From Prostheceraeus crozeri (taxonomy: Eukaryota; Platyhelminthes; Polycladida; Euryleptidae): a stretch of 64,000 bases of DNA. The stretch covers positions 62,001-126,000 of the forward strand of contig CAJQUW010012482.1 of the NCBI GenBank assembly GCA_907163375.1. The letters are read 5' to 3'. Shown here one piece after another: positions 37,440 through 50,099 of this stretch. A program made the translations under genes and the position numbers. Position 1 is the first letter of the stretch; each line of letters starts with the position of its first letter. Under the pieces are notes generated by a model that saw only the letters and a program-made list of their open reading frames with translations, was not told where the DNA came from and made no database searches.

Positions 37440-40400
37440 TGAAGATTTAAACAGTTAGATTTGATGACGAATAAGATTTACTAGTTTGCAAGTTAGACTA
37501 AGCGTTCTATTATTTGTAAATAAAAGATATAGTTTCAACAGTTTACAGATTAAAAATAAAGTTTCAATAGTGTATGTGTTAGAAATAAAGTTTAAGCTGT
37601 TTCTATGTTAGAAATAAAATAAAGTTTCAAGAGTTTACAAGTTAAAATTAAAGTTTCAACAGTGTGTACGTTAGAAATAAAGTTAAATCTGTTTGTAAAA
37701 ATAAGATTGCGGGATTAAATAGTTTGTAAGTTAGACTAAGCGTTCCACTATTTGTAAATGAAAGATATAGTTTCAACAGTTTACAGATTACAAAATAAAG
37801 TTTCAATAGTGTATATGTTAAAAATAAAGTTTAAGCTTTTTGTGTGTTAGAAATAAAATAAAGTTTCAACCGTTAACAAGTTAAAAATAAAGTTTCAGAT
37901 TAAAATAAAGTTTCAATAGTGTGTATGATGGAAATAAAGTTTAAGCGCCTTGTGCGTTAGAAATAAAGTTTCAGCCGTTTACAAGTTAAAAATAAAGTTT
38001 CAACAGTGTGTACGTTAAGAATAAAGTTCTATCTGTTTATATGTTAGAAATAAAAATAAAGGTTCACCAGTTTACAAGTTAAGAATAAAGTTTTATCTGC
38101 TTGCATGTCAGAAATGAAATAAAGTTTCACCAGTTTAAAAGTTAAAAATAAAGTTTCAATAGTGTGTATGTTAGAAATAAAGTTTCAATAGTGTGTATGT
38201 TAAGAATAAAGTTCTATCTGTTTGTATGTTAGAAATAAAACAAAGTTTCAACCGTTAACAAGTTAAAAATAAAGTTTCAGATTAAAATAAAGTTTCAATA
38301 GTGTGTATGATGGAAATAAAGTTTAAGCGCTTTGTGCGTTAGAAATAAAGTTTCAGCCGTTTACAAGTTAAAAATAAAGTTTCAACAGTGTGTACGTTAA
38401 GAATAAAGCTCTATCTGTTTATATGTTAGAAATAAAAATAAAGGTTCACCAGTTTACAAGTTAAGAATAAAGTTTTATCTGCTTGCATGTCAGAAATGAA
38501 ATAAAGTTTCACCAGTTTAAAAGTTAAAAATAAAGTTTCAATAGTGTGTATGTTAGAAATAAAGTTTCAATAGTGTGTATGTTAAGAATAAAGTTTTATC
38601 TGTTTGTATGTTAGAATTAAGACAAAGTTTCAACCGTTTACAAGTTAAAAATAAAGTTTCAATAGTTAACACGTTAAAAATAAAGTTTCAATAGTGTGTA
38701 TGTTAAGAATAAAGTTCTATCTGTTTAGATGTTGGAAATAAAAATGAAGGTTCACCAGTTTACAAGTTAAGAATAAAGTTTTATCTGCTTGCATGTCAGA
38801 AATGAAATAAAGTTTCACCAGTTTAAAAGTTAAGAATAAAGTTTCACCAGTTTAAAAGTTAAGAATAAAGTTTCAATAGTGTGTATGTTAAGAATAAAGT
38901 TCTATCTGTTTATATGTTAGAAATAAAATGAAGTTTCGCCAGTTTACAAGTTAAGAATAAATTTTATCTGCTTGTATGCTAGAAATGAAATAAAGTTTCA
39001 CCAGTTTACAAGTTAAAAAATAAAGTTTCAATAGTGTGTATGTTAGAAATAAAGTTTCAATAGTGTGTATGTTAAGAATAAAGTTTTATCTGTTTGTATG
39101 TTAGAAATAAAACAAAGTTTCAACCGTTAACAAGTTAAAAATAAAGTTTCAGACTAAAATAAAGTTTCAATAGTGTGTATGATGGAAATAATGTTTAAGC
39201 GCTTTGTGCGTTAGAAATAAAGTTTCAGCCGTTTACAAGTTAAAAATAAAGTTTCAATAGTGTGTATGTTAAGAATAAAGTTCTATCTGTTTATATGTTA
39301 GAAATAAAATGAAGGTTCACCAGTTTACAAGTTAAGAATAAATTTTATCTGCTTGTATGTTAGAAATAAAATAAAGTTTCACCGATTTACAAGTTAAAAA
39401 ATAAAGTTTCAATAGTTAACACATTAAAAATAAAGTTTCAATAGTGTGTATGTTAAGAATAAAGTTCTATCTGTCTGTATGTTAGAAATAAAATGAAGGT
39501 TCATCAGTTTCCAAGTTAAAAATAAAGTTTTATCTGTTTGTATGTTAGAAATAAAACATAGTTTCAACCGTTAACAAGTTAAAAATAAAGTTTCAATAGT
39601 TTGCGAGTTAAAACTAATGTTTCAATAGTGCGTATGTTAAGAATAAAGTTTTATCTGTTTGTATGTTAGAAATAAAATGAAGCTTCGCCAGTTTACAAGT
39701 TAAGAATAAAGTTTTATCAGCTTGTATGTTAGAAATAAAATGAAGTTTCACCAGTTTACAAATTAAAAATAAAGTTTCAATAGTGTGTACGTTAGAAATA
39801 AAGTTTCAACCGTTTACAAGTTAAAATAAAGTTTCAACAGTGTCTACGTTAGAAATAAAGTTTCAACAGTTTACAAGTTGAAAAATAAAGTTTCAACAGT
39901 GTGTACGTTAGAAATAAATGAAAGTAAGAACTTCATCGTATGAGTATTCAAAGCATGTTTTGTAAATCAAATGTGTATAGTCCTGACATGATAGAATCGC
40001 GTTAGAAATAAAGTTTCAGCCGTTTACAAGTTAAAGATAAAGTTTCAACAGTGTGTACGTTAGAAATAAAGTTTTAGCTGTTTATATGTTAGAAACAAAA
40101 TAAAGTTTCAACAGTTTACAAGTTGAAAAATAAAGTTTCAACAGTGTGTACGTTAGAAATAAATGAAAGTAAGAACTTCATCGTATGAGTATTCAAAGCA
40201 TGTTTTGTAAATCAAATGTGTATAGTCCTGACATGATAGAATCGCGTTAGAAATAAAGTTTCAGCCGTTTACAAGTTAAAAATAAAGTTTCAATAGTGTG
40301 TATGTTAAGAATAAAGTTCTATCTGTTTATATGTTAGAAATAAAATGAAGGTTCACCAGTTTACAAGTTAAGAATAAATTTTATCTGCTTGTATGTTAGA

Positions 40401-43400
40401 AATAAAATAAAGTTTCACCGATTTACAAGTTAAAGATAAAGTTTCAACAGTGTGTACGTTAGAAATAAAGTTTTAGCTGTTTATATGTTAGAAACAAAAT
40501 AAAGTTTCAACAGTTTACAAGTTGAAAAATAAAGTTTCAACAGTGTGTACGTTAGAAATAAATGAAAGTAAGAACTTCATCGTATGAAAATTCAAAGCAT
40601 GTTTTGTAAATCAAATGTGTGTAGTCCTGACATGATAGAATCAAGCTTGACAAACGCGTTTGTCAAGTTCATTTGATTCTATCATGTCAGGACTACACAC
40701 ATTTGATTTACAAAACATGCTTTGAATTTTCATACGATGAAGTTCTTACTTTCATTTATTTCTAACGTACACACTGTTGAAACTTTATTTTTCAACTTGT
40801 AAACTGTTGAAACTTTATTTTGTTTCTAACATATAAACAGCTAAAACTTTATTTCTAACGTACACACTGTTGAAACTTTATCTTTAACTTGTAAACGGCT
40901 GAAACTTTATTTCTAACGCGATTCTATCATGTCAGGACTATACACATTTGATTTACAAAACATGCTTTGAATACTCATACGATGAAGTTCTTACTTTCAT
41001 TTATTTCTAACGTACACACTGTTGAAACTTTATTTTTCAACTTGTAAACTGTTGAAACTTTATTTTGTTTCTAACATATAAACAGCTAAAACTTTATTTC
41101 TAACGTACACACTGTTGAAACTTTATCTTTAACTTGTAAACGGCTGAAACTTTATTTCTAACGCGATTCTATCATGTCAGGACTATACACATTTGATTTA
41201 CAAAACATGCTTTGAATACTCATACGATGAAGTTCTTACTTTCATTTATTTCTAACGTACACACTGTTGAAACTTTATTTTTCAACTTGTAAACTGTTGA
41301 AACTTTATTTCTAACGTAGACACTGTTGAAACTTTATTTTAACTTGTAAACGGTTGAAACTTTATTTCTAACGTACACACTATTGAAACTTTATTTTTAA
41401 TTTGTAAACTGGTGAAACTTCATTTTATTTCTAACATACAAGCTGATAAAACTTTATTCTTAACTTGTAAACTGGCGAAGCTTCATTTTATTTCTAACAT
41501 ACAAACAGATAAAACTTTATTCTTAACATACGCACTATTGAAACATTAGTTTTAACTCGCAAACTATTGAAACTTTATTTTTAACTTGTTAACGGTTGAA
41601 ACTATGTTTTATTTCTAACATACAAACAGATAAAACTTTATTTTTAACTTGGAAACTGATGAACCTTCATTTTATTTCTAACATACAGACAGATAGAACT
41701 TTATTCTTAACATACACACTATTGAAACTTTATTTTTAATGTGTTAACTATTGAAACTTTATTTTTTAACTTGTAAATCGGTGAAACTTTATTTTATTTC
41801 TAACATACAAGCAGATAAAATTTATTCTTAACTTGTAAACTGGTGAACCTTCATTTTATTTCTAACATATAAACAGATAGAACTTTATTCTTAACATACA
41901 CACTATTGAAACTTTATTTTTAACTTGTAAACGGCTGAAACTTTATTTCTAACGCACAAAGCGCTTAAACTTTATTTCCATCATACACACTATTGAAACT
42001 TTATTTTAGTCTGAAACTTTATTTTTAACTTGTTAACGGTTGAAACTTTGTTTTATTTCTAACATACAAACAGATAAAACTTTATTCTTAACATACACAC
42101 TATTGAAACTTTATTTCTAACATACACACTATTGAAACTTTATTTTTTAACTTGTAAACTAGTGAAACTTTATTTCATTTCTAGCATACAAGCAGATAAA
42201 ATTTATTCTTAACTTGTAAACTGGCGAAACTTCATTTTATTTCTAACATATAAACAGATAGAACTTTATTCTTAACATACACACTATTGAAACTTTATTC
42301 TTAACTTTTAAACTGGTGAAACTTTATTCTTAACTTTTAAACTGGTGAAACTTTATTTCATTTCTGACATGCAAGCAGATAAAACTTTATTCTTAACTTG
42401 TAAACTGGTGAACCTTCATTTTTATTTCTAACATCTAAACAGATAGAACTTTATTCTTAACATACACACTATTGAAACTTTATTTTTAACGTGTTAACTA
42501 TTGAAACTTTATTTTTAACTTGTAAACGGTTGAAACTTTGTCTTAATTCTAACATACAAACAGATAAAACTTTATTCTTAACATACACACTATTGAAACT
42601 TTATTTCTAACATACACACTATTGAAACTTTATTTTTAACTTTTAAACTGGTGAAACTTTATTTCATTTCTGACATGCAAGCAGATAAAACTTTATTCTT
42701 AACTTGTAAACTGGTGAACCTTTATTTTTATTTCTAACATATAAACAGATAGAGCTTTATTCTTAACGTACACACTGTTGAAACTTTATTTTTAACTTGT
42801 AAACGGCTGAAACTTTATTTCTAACGCACAAAGCGCTTAAACTTTATTTCCATCATACACACTATTGAAACTTTATTTTAATCTGAAACTTTATTTTTAA
42901 CTTGTTAACGGTTGAAACTTTGTTTTATTTCTAACATACAAACAGATAGAACTTTATTCTTAACATACACACTATTGAAACTTTATTTCTAACATACACA
43001 CTATTGAAACTTTATTTTTAACTTTTAAACTGGTGAAACTTTATTTCATTTCTGACATGCAAGCAGATAAAACTTTATTCTTAACTTGTAAACTGGTGAA
43101 CCTTTATTTTTATTTCTAACATATAAACAGATAGAACTTTATTCTTAACGTACACACTGTTGAAACTTTATTTTTAACTTGTAAACGGCTGAAACTTTAT
43201 TTCTAACGCACAAGGCGCTTAAACTTTATTTCCATCATACACACTATTGAAACTTTATTTTAATCTGAAACTTTATTTTTAACTTGTTAACGGTTGAAAC
43301 TTTATTTTATTTCTAACACACAAAAAGCTTAAACTTTATTTTTAACATATACACTATTGAAACTTTATTTTGTAATCTGTAAACTGTTGAAACTATATCT

Positions 43401-43720
43401 TTCATTTACAAATAGTGGAACGCTTAGTCTAACTTACAAACTATTTAATCCCGCAATCTTATTTTTACAAACAGATTTAACTTTATTTCTAACGTACACA
43501 CTGTTGAAACTTTAATTTTAACTTGTAAACTCTTGAAACTTTATTTTATTTCTAACATAGAAACAGCTTAAACTTTATTTCTAACACATACACTATTGAA
43601 ACTTTATTTTTAATCTGTAAACTGTTGAAACTATATCTTTTATTTACAAATAATAGAACGCTTAGTCTAACTTGCAAACTAGTAAATCTTATTCGTCATC
43701 AAATCTAACTGTTTAAATCT
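37440..43720. repeat. Central 6-kb AATAAA minisatellite, mirrored about the centre
   Basis: Units of about 28-30 bases: GTTAGAAATAAAGTTTCAAC, AGTTTACAAGTTAAAAATAA, AGTGTGTATGTTAAGAATAA, GTTTGTATGTTAG and variants, with higher-order repeats of about 240-400 bases near the centre. Nearly every unit has AATAAA. It is on the plus strand left of 40656 and on the minus strand right of it, so it always faces incoming transcription. No coding potential. Confidence 0.9.
40646..40667. other. 22-bp perfect palindrome at the centre of element 2
   Basis: CTTGACAAACG followed directly by its reverse complement CGTTTGTCAAG, centred on ACGCGT. The flanking GATAGAATCAA and its inverse continue the large inverted repeat after a few unmatched bases. 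Confidence 0.9.
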
Positions 43721-43850
43721 TCATCATGGAAATCAATGTTTCACAGTCATTTGAAAAAGATATGATCACCCTTCATCTAACCCATCCGTTGCATGATAAC
43801 AACAACTCTTCGCATAATAACATTTATTGAATAACTGTAACAAGCATGCA

Positions 43851-44381
43851 TTACAAATCAATGGTTTGAAACAGATAAAATAGATACAGCTGGTAACTGT
43901 CATATAGCGAGCAATGATAACCATATAGGACTTTGGCAGTGTTGAGGTAAGGAGGAAAGAAGCATTGGTTATGAACGTAGCTACTACAACGAACTGACAA
44001 AATAGGAACACACAAATCCTTAAAACGTTTCGTGACTTCATGATAGTGTTGATTCACTCTACTATCCCAAGGTGGGAGCAAAATATCATTAATGACTAGA
44101 TTGGGAAATACTTTCCTCTCCTTACCAGGATTATTACAAAAAATGCGTATAACATTGAAAGCAGCTAACCATCGTTTAAAGTCAATAAGAAGAGCAGTCT
44201 CACAAGAAAAGCCATAGTCTTGCAAATATTTCAGATTAAGTCCATGAATGTGTTTTCTCGCCCATTGATCAACATTGGGATCACAGTTGGCATGTTGATG
44301 ATAGACACTAACAATCTGATATGTCCAATTGTTCATAGCAATAGCACTGAGCTCCTGCACAGGTTCACCTTCACAATCCAT
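43851..44381 (-). CDS. DnaQ/TREX-like nuclease homologue (right arm)
   Basis: Mirror copy of 36782-37312; the translated product is the same by eye. The D-x-E start and the H-x4-D near the end are present. It reads toward the central array, like its partner. Confidence 0.52.
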   Translation of the reverse strand: MDCEGEPVQELSAIAMNNWTYQIVSVYHQHANCDPNVDQWARKHIHGLNLKYLQDYGFSCETALLIDFKRWLAAFNVIRIFCNNPGKERKVFPNLVINDILLPPWDSRVNQHYHEVTKRFKDLCVPILSVRCSSYVHNQCFFPPYLNTAKVLYGYHCSLYDSYQLYLFYLFQTIDL

Positions 44382-44432
44382 AAAAATGATGATAGAAGCC
44401 TAAAACGTAAATTGCACATCTAAGGAAACGTT

Positions 44433-44690
44433 CTATAACATATCACAAAATGAGGAATTACATCGATGCTTTTCACGACAAAATACACAAATGATATGAT
44501 GGTAACGAAGAAGTAAAATGTATCTAATAAGACCACGTCCACGACACTCAAAGCACATAAGCGAATTGTCATAGGGTAGAGTTAGGAAAGGATTAGCAAT
44601 TCTCTTTCCTTGACTTGCGTTTGGAAGTAGCATTCTTGCCCGACTTGCGCTTCGTACCATCCCCGTTAAGGATTTCGTCAATAATGTCAT
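44433..44690 (-). CDS. RING-like zinc protein (right arm)
   Basis: Mirror copy of 36473-36730 with the same Cys/His order and the same overlap with the 235-residue gene. Confidence 0.5.
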   Translation of the reverse strand: MTLLTKSLTGMVRSASRARMLLPNASQGKRIANPFLTLPYDNSLMCFECRGRGLIRYILLLRYHHIICVFCREKHRCNSSFCDML

Positions 44691-45367
44691 CTACGCTGGG
44701 TGGTTTTGGAATATATAGGATGGATTCAGTGTATATCGAGAGAGAGGCTATTTTGTTATCCTTGTGCTGACCATAATATAGTCCATTCACTTTGAAAATG
44801 ATATCCCAAGTACCTTCTCCGAGCTCATCACATCTGATGGGTATTGATTGATCTCCATCCTTTTTATAATAACTACACCAATGTGATAATGGTAGGCAAA
44901 TTTGATTGCCATCCCAAATCCTTCTATAGGGAGTATCCTTTTCATCTCTCGCCTTCCACTCTTGAGCAAGAGGAGTAGGAATGTCCATATTTAATGTTAT
45001 GTACTCTTCAATAATGTCAAGTTGGTGGCGAATGTACGGACTCACGGGGATGAGTATGTAATCCCCATACTGATTGCTCAATATCTTCACATCAGTGGAA
45101 GGGAGCATTCCCGTTCGCAGTACTACGCTGTGATCCTCATGACGCAAGACTTGTTTAAATTTACGCTGTAGCGGTGTAGGATTATGTACCTTTGTTGTTT
45201 CTTCCACTGGTCTCAGCTGTAGATGATCTGATTGTAGCGAACCTTGTAACGTCTGGCCACCATTTTGTCCTACTAGTGCAGCAGATGTAGAAGATGCCTG
45301 AAAATAAAAAAGATTGTATTAAGTTTACGTTCAAGGGAGGAGAGGGAGGAAAGTAGCGACTTACCAT
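44593..45367 (-). CDS. 235-residue protein with start-codon intron (right arm)
   Basis: Mirror copy of 35796-36570. The ATG is at 45367-45365, the 67-bp intron is 45364-45298, and the body is unchanged by eye. The promoter with TATAAATA lies at about 45468-45475. Confidence 0.65.
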
Positions 45368-45564
45368 TTTAGTTGGATAATATAACAGGGATGTAGAGAG
45401 AGAGAGAATGTGCGTCCGCCACTTGTACGATTCAACGATGGAATGATTCTCACTGTGGAAGGCTCTCTATTTATAAAGGAATGCTTGATTCTCATTAGAC
45501 AACAATCCTCATTGGAGAATAGCATCAAGTTGATTCCCACTCTCACCGATGCTTCATTCACCCG

Positions 45565-45915
45565 CTAGCGCTCATCGTCTCCTTTCACCGTCTCGACTAA
45601 AGCTCTATTGTATTCTTCCGTTGATAGGTGTGGTAAAACACGGGTGGGCAAATGTGTGTCGTCGCGCCATTGATAATAATACTCCAACAGTAGGCGACCA
45701 TGCTTGAATACGCGCCTTGGATATTTCAGCAAAGTCTCATCAATCAATTTCCTACTTTGAGCCACACTCATGAATACAATGTGGCAGACAAGCTCGTTGT
45801 GGGGGAGGGTGTGGGCATACACCAATGGTTGAATGTAGGTCGTAAGCATATCATCATTCATCATGAGTTGGAAGCCTATCACTGAAGGCAGCTCGACATA
45901 CGTCCTTAGAGTCAC
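45565..45915 (-). CDS. Unrecognised 116-residue protein (right arm)
   Basis: Mirror copy of 35248-35598, same sequence by eye. The antisense frame at 45700-45885 is a shadow. Confidence 0.4.
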   Translation of the reverse strand: MTLRTYVELPSVIGFQLMMNDDMLTTYIQPLVYAHTLPHNELVCHIVFMSVAQSRKLIDETLLKYPRRVFKHGRLLLEYYYQWRDDTHLPTRVLPHLSTEEYNRALVETVKGDDER

Positions 45916-46209
45916 CTAAACAATGTCCTCCATGCTCTGGGAAACTACCTGCGCCATCGGCTAAATCGCTCCTCTCGTCGTCAAAAGAATGTACATAGCT
46001 CATGCACTCCAACTCTCTCAGTGCTGTAGGCGCATTTTATGCCACCCACCCCTACGCTCCTCTGGTGTTAACTTTCGTCTAGCAAAAAGTCGTCATGAAA
46101 TTTCAACGACGGAGTAAAAGTTTGAGATGATACACTCCTGGCAAACTAACTCATGAAGTAGCTTTGCTGTGATACATTTCTATCTGTAAACATATGGTAA
46201 TGTTAAAGT

Positions 46210-46560
46210 GAATCTAAAACTTTTCAGCTTATTAATTGTTCATCGTTGCATCAACGCTTTAACTCGTGAACAGTTATAATTTTATTTTAATTTACACTTA
46301 GTCTAACTTGTAAACTAGTAAATCTTGCGATCTTATTTTTACAAACAGTTATACTTTTATTTCTAACATACACACTATTGAATCTTTATTTCTAACTTGT
46401 AAACTCTTGAAACTTTATTTTGATATACAAACAGCTAAAACTTTATTTCTAACGCATACACTATTGAAACGTTATTTCTAACTTGTAAACTGGTGAAACT
46501 ATATCTTTCATTTACAAATAGTAGAACGCTTAGTCTAACTTGCAAATCTTATAACATTTC
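46210..46560. repeat. Short AATAAA-containing minisatellite (right arm)
   Basis: Mirror of 34600-34960, with AATAAA on the minus strand. Confidence 0.75.
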
Positions 46561-46609
46561 ATATGGGTGATGATGGTAGATGAAATAGTGTTAGATAAAA
46601 TTAAGATAG

Positions 46610-47160
46610 CTTACACTTCTGATACAGGGATAGCAATCGACTGCGATCCATGTGTAAAGAGCTTGTTAGACTACGGAAGAGAGAAGTGTGTTATGTTGCG
46701 TGTGGCGCGTGAGTGTCCTCCCATTTCATTCCATTCATCAATTCGTCTAATTGATAGAGACAGGTAGAACTCATGGTTCTCATAACGTATGCAATGGAAA
46801 GTTTTAGGCAACCTTCGACAGTTGGCTAAATGTCGCCCTGGCGCGAATGCATACTACGTTGAGACAGAGGCAATCACTTGCAAACATGACGCAGAGAGGT
46901 TTAACAAGATTGACCATTGCCGAATGTCCCTTGCGGTATACATAGCTACGGGTTTCACCGCCGCCCTTTACAGGAACGCCCGTCGAAAGGAAGTATTACA
47001 CCGAACTTCATTTGCAACGTTCAAGTTGACTGATAGCAGATTCAACTTAATGATAGTATTCGCCAGTCCGAAGACTGCCCAGGGCAAACCGCGTGGAGGT
47101 TCTATCATGTCTTGCCCCATGGTGGCCCTTAAGAGAGCCGATGGTTCATTCTCGGGATTA
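46610..47160 (+). CDS. Unrecognised spliced gene, copy 2 (right arm)
   Basis: Mirror of 34006-34545: GIAIDCDPCVKSLLDYGREK, a GTGAGT donor, then the segment starting MQWKVLGNLRQLAKCRPGAN. Strand and splicing are inferred. Confidence 0.35.
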
Positions 47161-47166
47161 GGTTGA

Positions 47167-47421
47167 CTATTGGCTTGAATAGTCAAGGGGTATGACGGTT
47201 AGGTTGTCATAAACCCTATACCGCCTAAGCCGTGCTGGTGCATCTGGCACCTTTCGGATGCGAGTGGTATTCGGAGTCCACACCTCATCCGTCCAAATGA
47301 TCCTCTTGATCTTCCCCTTCTTCTCATCCTCATCCCACTCGTCGAGGATGACGAACTCGGGAATGGCGTTGTCTTCATCGATGAAGACGGGAATGTTGTC
47401 GTCGGCAGATGTGGCTTCCAT
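47167..47421 (-). CDS. WDED/WTP-family protein (right arm)
   Basis: Mirror copy of 33742-33996, identical by eye, with the same upstream TATATAAG block at about 47463-47469. Confidence 0.65.
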   Translation of the reverse strand: MEATSADDNIPVFIDEDNAIPEFVILDEWDEDEKKGKIKRIIWTDEVWTPNTTRIRKVPDAPARLRRYRVYDNLTVIPLDYSSQ

Positions 47422-47509
47422 CGTGACTTCAAATTGAATGAGAAGCGCTACAATCTTCTGGCTTATATAGGGTTTTCAACAATGAATTGCTCAACAGCGA
47501 ATCAGAATG

Positions 47510-47995
47510 CTTCAGGGATAGCAATCGACTGCGATCCATGTGTAAAGAGCTTGTTAGACTACGGAAGAGAGAAGTGTGTTATGTTGCGTGTGGCGCGTGA
47601 GTATCCTCCCTTTCATTCCATTCATCAATTCGTCTCATTGATAGAGACAGGTAGAACTCATGGCTCTCATAACGTATGCAATGGAAAGTTTTAGGCAACC
47701 TTCGACAGTTGGCTAAATGTCGCCCTGGCGCGAATGCATACTACGTTGAGACAGAGGCAATCACTTGCAAACATGACGCAGAGAGGTTTAACAAGATTGA
47801 CCATTGCCGAATGTCCCTTGCGGTATACATAGCTACGGGTTTCACCGCCGCCCTTTACAGGAACGCCCGTCGAAAGGAAGTATTACACCGAACTTCATTT
47901 GCAACGTTCAAGTTGACTATCTGAGGTTCTATTGAGGTTCTATCATGTCTTGCCCCTAGGTGGCCCTTAAGAGAGCCGATGGTTCATTCTCGGGA
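47510..47995 (+). CDS. Unrecognised spliced gene, copy 1 (right arm)
   Basis: Mirror of 33121-33655. Same first segment and donor; the end of this copy differs from its partner. One of four copies of this block in element 2. Confidence 0.3.
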
Positions 47996-48007
47996 TAATT
48001 CAAGGAC

Positions 48008-49273
48008 TCAAGCTTGCCGCTTCGCCTCCGGCTCGTTCACGGAAGCAGGTGGTCGCTTCTCTTTGATATCTGTAAAGAAAGAAGTTGTTAGTTATTATCT
48101 TGAACTCTAAGTTACTTGTTTTAAACTTACAGATCTTCTCAGGACGTGGCTCGAACAGGAATCCTGTGATCGCCTCCTTGTGGTCGAATGTAAAGTGAAG
48201 GCATTCGATACCTTTTTTAGCCCTGCTATAACACATCTCGTCTCTGCCACGTTCACAGAGGAGCGGTCTTGCGGGCACACGTCCTTTCTTGTCAAGGGGA
48301 ATGTGGAGGCGACTTGATCGTCGAGTACTGCTACTCATCACTTGCTGGTGCAGTTAGTCGCCACCACCTTACCCAACTGCTTCGCAGCCCTTCCACCTCC
48401 CCCCTATCTTTCTTACTCACTCCTTCTCCTGAACTCTCTCTCTCGAGAGGGATCTGCTCTTCTTTAGCCTAGCGAGGGCGAGAACTGAGTGACTCGCGAG
48501 AGGTTCTCGGAACTCGCTTTATAGAAGAAACAGTCCCTCTTCCACACCTCCAACTCATTCTTCAGCTTGTCATAGTTATCAACCAGTGGTGGGCGCATAA
48601 TGAAGTTGCGACATTGAGCCGCAATCCCACCACTGGTTGATAACTTAGCCGGCTGCACCTCGCTATCGAGGTCAACGTCCCTCACCGCCTCTACCTCGCT
48701 ATCGAGGTAGACACTCTCGACTAGGTCAACCTTCGTCGAGCCTTTATCCTCCTCCTCTTCCTCACTGTCGCTGCTACTTGTAGCCGACTCATCGCTAGAG
48801 GAGGAGGAGGAGGATTTACTCGACTTCGGAGAAGACTCAATCGGAGTGGGTGAGAGAGCCTTTGCTGGCATGCTAGAAGATGGAGCCTCTGCTGTCGTGA
48901 TAGACTCGACAGCAGACTGAGTCTCTAGAATCGGGGTGGGCGAGAGAGCCTTTGCTGGTGCACAAGATGAGGGAGGCTTTGCTGACGTGATAGCCTCGAT
49001 AGCACACTGAGTCTCCAGAGCTTTCAACTCTGAGCTGAAGAGACTTTGCTTCGCCTCCTCAGTCAGCTCTGGTTGACTGCAGCTGCTATGCTTGGCATGC
49101 CACTCCGGTAGCGTCTCGACAAGGCGAGATGCATTATGGCTGCTACAAAAGTATCGAATGCCCCCTACCATTCGCTTATGTGCACAAGAATGCTTCTTAA
49201 AGGCATCGCTACGAAAAATCTTTGAACAGACGCAAAGCTTAAAAGCCGTCTTTGCATTGTTGTAGTTAACCAT
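48008..49273 (-). pseudogene. Zinc-binding coiled-coil protein gene (right arm), diverged copy
   Basis: Mirror of 31771-33106: same start (MVNYNNAKTAFKLC), zinc cluster, Ser/acidic runs, hairpin and C-terminal basic domain with its intron. It differs from its partner around the coiled coil and looks broken there, with one or two lesions. It shows that the arms have begun to evolve apart. Confidence 0.6.
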
Positions 49274-50099
49274 TTTCTGAAGTGAAAAGGGGAAAACAAT
49301 GATTATAATTCCGTAAACGTTTGATAGCAAACGATTGATTCCTAGTTTATAAAAACGGAAAAGAATGATTTTACACTTAGTGAGGAATGATAGATTTGAG
49401 TGTAGTGAGTGGCACTAGATCCCGTCGACAGCCCGAAGGCCTTGTACTGATCACTAGGGAAGTGAGAGATCTTCCCCGATACCCGCTCTTTACAGCTGAA
49501 GACATCATTGTCACTGCCCCGAAGTGGTAACAGGAACGCCGAGTCAAAGGTAGTGATCAGTAGCTGGGATCCAACCCCTCAAAGCTGCCTTAGACTTAGT
49601 TACATTTCAAATCTGATAGCAGATTTGAACTCAGCATACTTGAAAACCTTAGTCTACATGTTAAAACTTTGAAAAAACTGAAAATTAAGAATTTTTAAAA
49701 AATTCCGCATTTTACTACTCATACTACTTTTAAAAAAATTTATCAGTAGTAAAGACACTATCAAACTCTATCACACAAACTTTGAAGTAAGAAGATAGCT
49801 TGCCTACTTCAAAAGATAGAGTCCTTTGCAACCCGATATCGGGAGCTCAGAGCGACGACCGTCGCTTACCTCGTCTTTCGATGAAGTGATCAGGCTTGCG
49901 TTGTCGGGGGTTTATATATGCTCGGAAGAAAACTTAAAATGGCTCTATCTCCGAAAGTATTCATCGTAGCGACATGCGGTTTGTTGCAAACGATTTGTCT
50001 CATCATTCTTTACAATATGACACCTGAACCATTCTCATATGACCACGGGAAGTTGGTGTGTCAGCACATGACCATGTAACATGCCACAAGTGAAAAAAT

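Noticed and set aside
40646-40667. Protelomerase (hairpin telomere) target site
   Set aside because: The palindrome is suggestive, but no protelomerase gene or known site sequence is present; kept only as a question.
37440-43720. CRISPR-like or telomere-like array
   Set aside because: No constant repeat with unique spacers and no telomeric hexamer; it is an AT-rich minisatellite in an animal genome.
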